A stretch of 64,000 nt of DNA from Pseudomonas putida. Lineage in GTDB: Bacteria; Pseudomonadota; Gammaproteobacteria; Pseudomonadales; Pseudomonadaceae. A model generated the notes under the pieces. It had not been told where the DNA came from, did not search any database, and was given only the letters and a program-made list of their open reading frames with translations. Positions 57,458 through 64,000 of the stretch are shown piece by piece. Numbering within the stretch: the first letter of the stretch is position 1; every line of letters begins with the position of its first letter. A program made the position numbers and the translations under genes. The stretch spans positions 5,710,422 to 5,774,421 of the forward strand of contig NZ_CP066306.1 in the NCBI RefSeq assembly GCF_016406145.1, in the 5' to 3' direction.

Positions 57458-59349
57458 GCGCTTTGCTCCAATTCGCGGCCAGCGCCGCGTTTTTTCAGAT
57501 GAATCAACAACAGGGAAATTGCCGCTGGAGTCACGCCAGGGATACGCGAAGCCTGGCCTAGCGTCTGCGGCCGAGTCTGGCCGAGCTTGCCCTGGATTTC
57601 CTTGGACAGGCCGGAAATCGAGGTGTAGTCGATATCCACAGGCAGGCAGGTGTCTTCGCTGGCGCGCAGGCGAGCGATCTCGTCCTGCTGACGATCGATG
57701 TAGCCAGCGTACTTGGTCTTGATTTCGACCTGTTCGGCAACCTGTGGATCGATCTGTTCGCCGCCGGTCGCTTCGATCAGCCCGGCGTAGTCCACTTCTG
57801 GTCGCGCCAGCAGGTTGAGCAGGCTGTATTCGTGGCTCAGCGGAGTACCAAACTTATCCACAACGGCCTGGCCCTGCGGTGTATTCGGGCGTACCCAGGT
57901 CGATTTCAAGCGCTGTTCCTCACGCTCGATGCCGTCACGCTTGGCGCAGAACGCGGCCCAGCGCTGGTCGTCGATCAGACCAAGCTCACGACCTTTCTCG
58001 GTCAGGCGCAGGTCGGCGTTGTCTTCGCGCAGGATCAACCGGTATTCGGCCCGCGAAGTGAACATGCGGTACGGCTCCTGGGTACCCAGGGTAATCAGGT
58101 CGTCGACCAACACTCCGATGTACGCCTCGTCACGGCGCGGGCACCAGCTTTCCCGGCCCTGCGCGCGCAGTGCGGCGTTGGTACCGGCCAGCAGGCCTTG
58201 GGCGCCGGCTTCTTCGTAACCGGTAGTGCCGTTGATCTGGCCAGCGAAGAACAAGCCACCGATGACCTTGGTCTCGAGGCTGTACTTGAGGTCACGCGGA
58301 TCGAAGTAGTCGTATTCGATGGCATAGCCCGGGCGCACGATGTGGGCGTTTTCCATGCCGCGAATCGAGCGCACCAGCTCCAGCTGCACGTCAAACGGCA
58401 GCGAGGTGGAAATACCGTTGGGGTACAGCTCATGGGTGGTCAGGCCTTCCGGCTCGATGAACACCTGATGGCTTTCCTTGTCGGCAAAGCGATGGATCTT
58501 GTCTTCGATCGACGGGCAGTAACGCGGGCCGACACCTTCGATGACGCCCGAGTACATCGGCGAACGGTCGAGGTTCGAAGCGATGATTTCGTGGGTACGC
58601 GCATTGGTGTGGGTAATCCAGCAGCTGACCTGACGCGGGTGCATCGCGGCGTTGCCCATGAACGACATGACCGGGATTGGTGTGTCGCCCGGCTGCTCGG
58701 TCATCACCGAAAAGTCCACCGAACGACCGTCGATACGCGGAGGTGTACCGGTTTTCAGACGACCGACGCGCAGCGGGAGTTCACGCATGCGGTGGGCCAG
58801 GGCGATCGACGGTGGATCGCCAGCGCGGCCGCCGGAATGGTTCTGCAGGCCGATGTGGATAAGGCCACCCAGGAAAGTGCCGGTAGTGAGCACCACGGAA
58901 TCGGCGAAGAACCGCAGCCCCATTTGGGTAACCACGCCTTTGACCTGGTCTTGCTCGACGATCAGGTCATCACAGGACTGCTGGAATATCCACAGGTTTG
59001 GCTGGTTTTCCAGGATTTCGCGAACCACGGCCTTGTAGATGGCGCGGTCGGCCTGTGCACGGGTGGCGCGAACAGCCGGGCCCTTGCGGTTGTTCAACAC
59101 GCGGAACTGGATGCCGCTCTTGTCAGTGGCCAGTGCCATGGCACCGCCGAGCGCATCGATCTCTTTGACCAGATGGCTTTTACCGATGCCACCGATGGCC
59201 GGGTTGCAGCTCATGTGACCGAGGGTTTCCACGTTATGGGTCAGCAGCAGGGTTTTCACACCCATGCGTGCAGACGCAAGCGCAGCCTCGGTACCGGCAT
59301 GGCCGCCGCCGATGACGATCACTTCAAAACGGGAAGGGAAATCCACCAC
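57454..59349 (-). CDS. mnmG: tRNA uridine 5-carboxymethylaminomethyl modification enzyme MnmG (GidA)
   Basis: A 631-residue FAD protein with the dinucleotide motif [19 protein letters not shown], and [16 protein letters not shown] and [12 protein letters not shown]. With MnmE it modifies the wobble uridine of several tRNAs. It heads the unit mnmG-rsmG-parA-parB. Upstream is an AT-rich spacer with DnaA-box-like sites. Confidence 0.98.
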
Positions 59350-59860
59350 GCACCTCGTGCCTGTTTTTGCGAATAGAGAAGGTAAGCGGACAAGTATAGG
59401 GACTTCACCCCCTCTAAAGAAACCTTTTGCGCAAATTTTGACCAGGCTGTGGATGAATGGCTGATAACAGAAATTAGAGAGAAGAAATTTAAAAAAGCTT
59501 TGTTTTTATGTTTATTCTTATGCACACACAAATCTGTGGATAACGTTCTGCACGCCTCTGGATTCAATGTGTAGAAGGAAATTAAACCCTGTGGCTGGAG
59601 TGCCATGAGGGCTATGGATAACCGGCTTTAGCCTGTGGATTAAATGCCTATTTACCCACAGGGCAGGTTGTCCTCAGAAAAAAAGGCTGGTTATCAACGG
59701 AGCTGAAGCCGACTTTTCCACAGGGCTCATGAGTGATTTTTTCAGGCTGTTGATTAAAAATCTGCACCTACGAGCCCTGTCTGAGAAGCCCGAAACTCAA
59801 ATCTCAGGCAAAAAAAAGCCGCTCCATGAAGAGCGGCGTCGTGAATGGTTTAGCTAAAAA
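59350..59860. other. AT-rich spacer with DnaA-box cluster (origin-like)
   Basis: An AT-rich gap between mnmG and mnmE. It holds one exact box, TGTGGATAA at 59535-59543, and several near matches: TGTGGATGA (59449), TATGGATAA (59613), TGTGGATTA (59634), TTACCCACA (59652), TTATCAACG (59693), TTTTCCACA (59714) and TGTTGATTA (59749). In P. putida a DnaA-box cluster upstream of gidA (mnmG) is known in addition to the one at dnaA. Whether it fires here cannot be told from sequence. Confidence 0.7.
59811..59836 (-). terminator. Rho-independent terminator after mnmE
   Basis: On the minus strand, stem GCCGCTC/GAGCGGC with loop TTCATG, followed by TTTTTTT. It lies 25 bp after the mnmE stop. Confidence 0.85.
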
Positions 59861-61231
59861 CTACTTACCGATGCAGAAACTCGAGAAGATTCGCCCCAGC
59901 AGGTCATCCGAACTGAACGCGCCCGTGATCTCCCCCAGCGCGTGCTGAGCCTGGCGCAGGTCCTCAGCCAAAAGCTCTCCAGCCCCCGCCAAGGTCAACT
60001 GCGCACGACCGTGCTCCAGATGCGCACAGGCCTGGCGCAGGGCATCAAGGTGCCGCCGGCGTGCGCTGAAGCCACTCTCTGCAGTCTGTTCATAACCCAT
60101 GCAGGCTTTGAGGTGATCGCGTAACAGCAGCAGGCCCTGATCGTCACCTTTGGCGCTCAAGGTGATGGTTACATGACCGTCATCGCACTGTTCCAGCCCT
60201 ACGGGTTCGCCGCTGAGGTCGGCTTTGTTGCGAATCAGTGTGACCTTGCCCGGATCAGGCCTTTGATCAAGAAACTCCGGCCACAGGGCGAACGGATCAC
60301 TGGCCTCAGGGGCGGTGGAGTCGACCACCAACAACACTCTGTCGGCTTCGCCTATGGCCTTCAGGGCGCGCTCGACGCCTATCTTTTCCACATGGTCGTC
60401 GGTGTCGCGCAACCCGGCCGTATCGACGACGTGCAGCGGCATGCCATCGATGTGGATATGTTCACGCAGGATATCCCGCGTCGTACCCGCAATGGCGGTG
60501 ACGATTGCCGCCTCACGGCCGGCCAATTGATTCAACAGGCTCGATTTACCTGCATTAGGCCTGCCGGCGATCACTACCGTCATGCCATCACGAAGCAGCG
60601 CACCCTGCCCGGCCTCACGCTGCACTGTGGACAACTCGGCACGCACTGAGTCGAGCATCGACAGGACATGGCCATCGGCAAGAAAGTCGATTTCCTCCTC
60701 CGGGAAGTCGATCGCTGCCTCGACATAGATCCGCAGCGCGATCAGAGCTTCAGTCAGGCTGTGCACACGCTTGGAGAACTCCCCTTGCAACGAGCGCAGG
60801 GCATTGCGTGCTGCCTGGCTGGAGCTGGCTTCGATCAGGTCGGCAATCGCTTCGGCCTGGGCCAGGTCGAGCTTGTCGTTGAGGAACGCCCGCTCACTGA
60901 ACTCACCCGGGCGGGCCAGACGGCAACCCACCTGCACGCAGCGTTGCAACAGCATGTCCAGTACGACCGGGCCTCCGTGCCCCTGCAACTCGAGCACGTC
61001 CTCACCGGTGAAAGAGTTGGGTCCGGGGAAGAACAGCGCAATACCTTCATCCAGTACCAGCCCTTCCTGGTCGCGGAATGGGCCGTAATGGGCATGGCGC
61101 GGCGTCAGTGTGCGCCCAGTGATGAGCTGGCCAGCCTTGGCCGCCAGCGGGCCGGATAGCCTGACAATGCCTACTCCTCCGCGTCCTTGTGCGGTTGCGA
61201 TGGCAGCGATGGTTTCACGCACAGTGTTCAT
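59861..61231 (-). CDS. mnmE: tRNA modification GTPase MnmE (TrmE)
   Basis: A 456-residue protein: N-terminal folate-binding domain ([11 protein letters not shown]), helical domain, an inserted G domain with [10 protein letters not shown] and the [13 protein letters not shown] region, and the C-terminal C-x-G-K motif (FCIGK). It works with MnmG on wobble uridines. Confidence 0.98.
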   Translation of the reverse strand: MNTVRETIAAIATAQGRGGVGIVRLSGPLAAKAGQLITGRTLTPRHAHYGPFRDQEGLVLDEGIALFFPGPNSFTGEDVLELQGHGGPVVLDMLLQRCVQVGCRLARPGEFSERAFLNDKLDLAQAEAIADLIEASSSQAARNALRSLQGEFSKRVHSLTEALIALRIYVEAAIDFPEEEIDFLADGHVLSMLDSVRAELSTVQREAGQGALLRDGMTVVIAGRPNAGKSSLLNQLAGREAAIVTAIAGTTRDILREHIHIDGMPLHVVDTAGLRDTDDHVEKIGVERALKAIGEADRVLLVVDSTAPEASDPFALWPEFLDQRPDPGKVTLIRNKADLSGEPVGLEQCDDGHVTITLSAKGDDQGLLLLRDHLKACMGYEQTAESGFSARRRHLDALRQACAHLEHGRAQLTLAGAGELLAEDLRQAQHALGEITGAFSSDDLLGRIFSSFCIGK

Positions 61232-61265
61232 GCTCGAAAGCCTCTACGACAAAAACGACAGATAG

Positions 61266-61294
61266 CAAAAACGCCCCCGAGGGGGCGTTTTTAT
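61266..61294 (-). terminator. Rho-independent terminator between yidC and mnmE
   Basis: Stem AAAAACGCCCCC/GGGGGCGTTTTT with T-runs in both directions. It lies between the yidC stop (61318) and the mnmE start (61231). Confidence 0.85.
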
Positions 61295-61317
61295 TCACAG
61301 GCTAGCGCAGTAGCCCG

Positions 61318-63000
61318 TCAAGCAGCAGCTTTTTTGGTCGCTGCTTCGATACGGCGGGTGATGTACCACTGCTGCGAAATCGACAGGCAGTTGTTCACAA
61401 CCCAGTACAGCACCAGGCCAGCCGGGAACCACAGGAAGAAGAAGGTGAAGATGATCGGCATCATTTTCATCACCTTGGCCTGCATCGGATCCGGCGGCGT
61501 CGGGTTCAGGCGCTGCTGGATGAACATGGTAGCGCCCATGATGATCGGCAGGATGAAGAACGGATCCTTGATCGACAGGTCGGTGATCCACAGCATCCAT
61601 GGGGCCTGGCGCATCTCGACGCTTTCAAGCAGCACCCAGTACAGGGCCAGGAACACCGGCATCTGTACCAGGATCGGCAAGCATCCACCCAGTGGGTTGA
61701 TCTTCTCTTTCTTGTACAGCTCCATCATCGCCTGGGACATCTTCTGGCGATCGTCACCGAAGCGTTCCTTCAGTGCGGCGAGCTTCGGCGCCACGGCACG
61801 CATGCGCGCCATCGAGCGGTAGCTGGCGGCCGACAGCGGGAAGAACAGGCCCTTGATGAGCATGGTCAGGACAATGATCGACCAGCCCCAGTTACCCAGC
61901 AGGCTGTGGATATGTTGCAGCAACCAGAAGATCGGCTGGGCGATGAACCACAGGAAGCCGTAATCGACGGTCAGTTCCAGGCCTGGGGACAGTTCCTTGA
62001 GCTTGGACTGGATCTTCGGGCCGGCGTACAGCATGGCGCTGGTTTCGGCCTTGCCGCCAGCCGGTACGCTGATGGCCGGGCCGGTGTAGCCGATGATGTA
62101 GTTGCCCTGGCTGTCCTTGCGGGTCTGAACGACGTTGTTGTCCGACTTGGCAGGGATCCAGGCTGTTACGAAGTAGTGCTGCAGCCAGGCAACCCAGCCG
62201 CCAGACACATTTTCTTTCAAACTACCTTTGTCGATGTCCTTCATCGACACTTTCTTGTACGGCTCGCCAGCTGTCCACAGGGCAGCACCCAAGTAGGTGG
62301 CGGTACCGGTGGCGGTGCTCGAGGACGGATCACCACTGGCGTCACGCTTGAGCTGGGCAAACATGTTGCCGCTCCAGGCCTGGCCGCTCTGGTTGTCGAT
62401 CAGGTAGCTGACGGACAGGTCGTACTCACCGCGCTTGAAGCTGAAGCGCTTGATGTAGTTCACACCGTTGTCGCTGAACTTCAGGTCGACCACCAGTTGT
62501 TCCTGGCCATCAGCCAGCTGGAAGGACTTCTGCTCTGCGGCGTACAGCGGACGGCCGGTGGAGCGCGCATCCGGACCGTTGGCACCGGTCAGGCCGCTCT
62601 GGGCCAGATATACGCGCTCGCCACCGTTGTCGAACAGCTGGAACGGAATGTCCGGATGATCCTGACGACGCGGGTACTTCGGCAGGTTCAGCTGGACGAT
62701 GTCACCGCCGACTGGATCGATAGCCAGTTCCAGGACATCGGTCTTGACCCGGATGAGATCCTTGCTGAGCGCAACAGGTGCCAGTTCGGCAGGGCTCGAC
62801 TCGGCGTTGGCGCTCGGTACATCGGCGCTGGCGCCGTTGTTAGCGGCCGGTACGCCATCGGGCAGGCCCGGAGCAACAGTGCTGGCAGCAGTATTCTGAG
62901 TCGGCAAGGCAGCCTGGCCGTAGTCATCGTTCCACTTCAGGACCATGACGTAGGACACGATTGCCAGGGCGGCGATCAGGATCGTGCGTTTAATATCCAT
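61318..63000 (-). CDS. yidC: Membrane protein insertase YidC
   Basis: A 560-residue protein; the start is ATG 63000 (MDIKRTILIAALAIVSYVMV), since the upstream part of the open frame overlaps yidD. It has a large periplasmic domain (about 60-340) and the C-terminal insertase core with NWGWSIIVLTMLIKGLFFPL and GGCLPILVQMPVFLALYWVL. It inserts inner-membrane proteins, including Fo subunit c. Confidence 0.97.
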   Translation of the reverse strand: MDIKRTILIAALAIVSYVMVLKWNDDYGQAALPTQNTAASTVAPGLPDGVPAANNGASADVPSANAESSPAELAPVALSKDLIRVKTDVLELAIDPVGGDIVQLNLPKYPRRQDHPDIPFQLFDNGGERVYLAQSGLTGANGPDARSTGRPLYAAEQKSFQLADGQEQLVVDLKFSDNGVNYIKRFSFKRGEYDLSVSYLIDNQSGQAWSGNMFAQLKRDASGDPSSSTATGTATYLGAALWTAGEPYKKVSMKDIDKGSLKENVSGGWVAWLQHYFVTAWIPAKSDNNVVQTRKDSQGNYIIGYTGPAISVPAGGKAETSAMLYAGPKIQSKLKELSPGLELTVDYGFLWFIAQPIFWLLQHIHSLLGNWGWSIIVLTMLIKGLFFPLSAASYRSMARMRAVAPKLAALKERFGDDRQKMSQAMMELYKKEKINPLGGCLPILVQMPVFLALYWVLLESVEMRQAPWMLWITDLSIKDPFFILPIIMGATMFIQQRLNPTPPDPMQAKVMKMMPIIFTFFFLWFPAGLVLYWVVNNCLSISQQWYITRRIEAATKKAAA

Positions 63001-63002
63001 GA

Positions 63003-63248
63003 TTACTCGGCTATCGAAGAAGTTCGGGAGGAAGGCGCGGGGGGAACGGGATCGAAACCGCCGTCGTTCCACGGATGACAACGCCCCAGGCGACGAACGG
63101 TTAGCCACCCGCCACGCAAGAGGCCATGGGTTTCTATGGCTTCCAACGCATAACAGGAGCAACTGGGGTAGAAACGACAGTGGCTGGCCATCAGAGGACT
63201 GATGGCGTAACGGTAAAACTGGATCGGAACGAGTGCCAGTTTACGCAT
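63003..63248 (-). CDS. yidD: Membrane protein insertion efficiency factor YidD
   Basis: An 81-residue protein with the family motif [20 protein letters not shown] and [29 protein letters not shown]. It lies between rnpA and yidC; the ATG at 63248 overlaps the expected ancestral rnpA stop (ATGCGTAA). Confidence 0.96.
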   Translation of the reverse strand: MRKLALVPIQFYRYAISPLMASHCRFYPSCSCYALEAIETHGLLRGGWLTVRRLGRCHPWNDGGFDPVPPAPSSRTSSIAE

Positions 63249-63654
63249 CTTGACTGTCTACCCCTGCGGAATCGGCGTTAGCCGCTGGAGTGTTCGGGCC
63301 GGCTGCGCGCCAGGCGTTTCCAGAGCTTGCCAAAGTGTTGGTGCAATTCCGGGTTTTCTATCTCACCCAATCCCTTGCGCGCGACGATCACTATGTCCAG
63401 GCCAGCGAGCATTTGCTGGTGCAGACGAAAGGAATCGCGCATCAAGCGCTTGAGGCGATTGCGTTGAACGGCAAGCTTGACGCTCTTCTTGCCAATCACC
63501 AAGCCAAGGCGTGGATGATCGAGACCGTTCTCGCGAGGGTTCCAAGGATCAGCAGGTTTTTCCCTGGAACCTTGCCGGTTGGGGAGTCGAAGACCGCTTT
63601 GAAATGCCGGGGTGTAAGCAGTCGCTTTTCCCGACTGAAGTCCTGACTCACCAC
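63241..63654 (-). pseudogene. rnpA: RNase P protein component RnpA, frame broken by two small insertions
   Basis: The gene starts at GTG 63654 ([20 protein letters not shown]) and reads normally to KNLLIL, then runs into a stop (ALAW). The true continuation, [20 protein letters not shown] with [12 protein letters not shown], is in another frame and itself stops early (RSRPEHSSG). The end [12 protein letters not shown] is back in the first frame and stops inside the yidD start. Removing 5 nt (GAACC, near 63538-63542) and 4 nt (GAAC, near 63292-63295) restores one 134-residue frame. RnpA is essential, so a sequencing or assembly error is as likely as true mutation. Confidence 0.85.
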
Positions 63655-63667
63655 CTTTGCCGAAAGA

Positions 63668-63802
63668 TCAAATGGCCAGACGCTTACGGCCTTTGGCACG
63701 ACGACGCGACAGAACAGCACGGCCGTTCTTGGTAGCCATACGGGCACGGAAGCCGTGGGTGCGAGCGCGCTTGATGGTGCTTGGTTGGAAAGTACGTTTC
63801 AT
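63668..63802 (-). CDS. rpmH: 50S ribosomal protein L34
   Basis: A 44-residue basic protein, [20 protein letters not shown] followed by [19 protein letters not shown], the complete L34. It lies 14 bp before rnpA on the same strand. In Pseudomonas its upstream side faces oriC and dnaA. Confidence 0.97.
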   Translation of the reverse strand: MKRTFQPSTIKRARTHGFRARMATKNGRAVLSRRRAKGRKRLAI

Positions 63803-64000
63803 GGCGTGTTACCTGGTTTGTCGACAACGGGCCGGAATGGCCCCCTTTTTAAGAGATCGGCGATTCTAGAGAAAGCAAGCCAATAGGTCAATTTCCAACC
63901 AGCCTTTCCTTATGGAAGGTGCTTTCAGCGATCGAGCGGGGCGGCGTCTGGTCGGGCAGGCAAACTGATGACAAAACTAAAAAAAAGAAGAGACATATAA
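63803..64000. other. Start of the rpmH-dnaA intergenic region
   Basis: Upstream of rpmH; it should contain the rpmH promoter and, further right outside the window, oriC and dnaA. I see no exact DnaA box in these 198 bp. Confidence 0.55.

Overview
The window is chromosomal DNA from a Pseudomonas of the P. putida group. The right third (43.5-64 kb) has the origin-proximal order known from that group: glmS, a DeoR-type regulator, glmU, the complete F1Fo ATP synthase operon (atpIBEFHAGDC), parB, parA, rsmG, mnmG, mnmE, yidC, yidD, rnpA and rpmH. All are on the minus strand and read away from dnaA/oriC, which should lie just past base 64000. The spacer between mnmG and mnmE carries a cluster of DnaA-box-like 9-mers. 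Exact TTATCCACA boxes also recur inside genes of this arm. rnpA appears broken by two small insertions.

From about 6.94 to 43.51 kb the chromosome carries a Tn7-like transposon in the classical attTn7 site, 23 bp beyond the glmS stop codon. Both ends carry copies of a 16-bp repeat (AATAAAGGTTGTCACA) pointing inward: four spaced copies on the left and three copies at exact 20-bp intervals on the right. This is the layout of TnsB sites in Tn7. The transposition genes tnsA, tnsB, tnsC and tnsD overlap or nearly abut, next to the right end. There is no tnsE. Instead a second, AT-rich TniQ-family gene converges on tnsD and overlaps its 3' end, next to a DUF4238 gene and candidate toxin-antitoxin-like genes.

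The cargo is mainly metal resistance. It holds chromate genes (chrB, chrA and a third ChrB-C gene cut by a stop codon). A nickel/cobalt block has a NreB/NrsD-like exporter, DmeF with its RcnR-type regulator, HupE-like and His-rich secreted proteins, and an InrS-like sensor sharing an operator with the distant exporter. A copper block has copSR, a PtrA-like peptide, copA, a Met/His-rich peptide, copB, a cytochrome c, a CopG-like DUF411 protein and a DUF2790 protein. Also present are a SulP transporter with a tandem Usp protein, a Nudix hydrolase, an IS66-family insertion, remnants of copper-binding genes, and an unrecognised protein with a C-terminal membrane helix.

Left of the transposon (1-6.8 kb) are the end of an organoarsenical resistance pair (gapdh-arsJ) and a compact cassette that looks like D-tartrate catabolism: divergent LysR regulator, tartrate dehydratase, dicarboxylate transporter, oxaloacetate decarboxylase.
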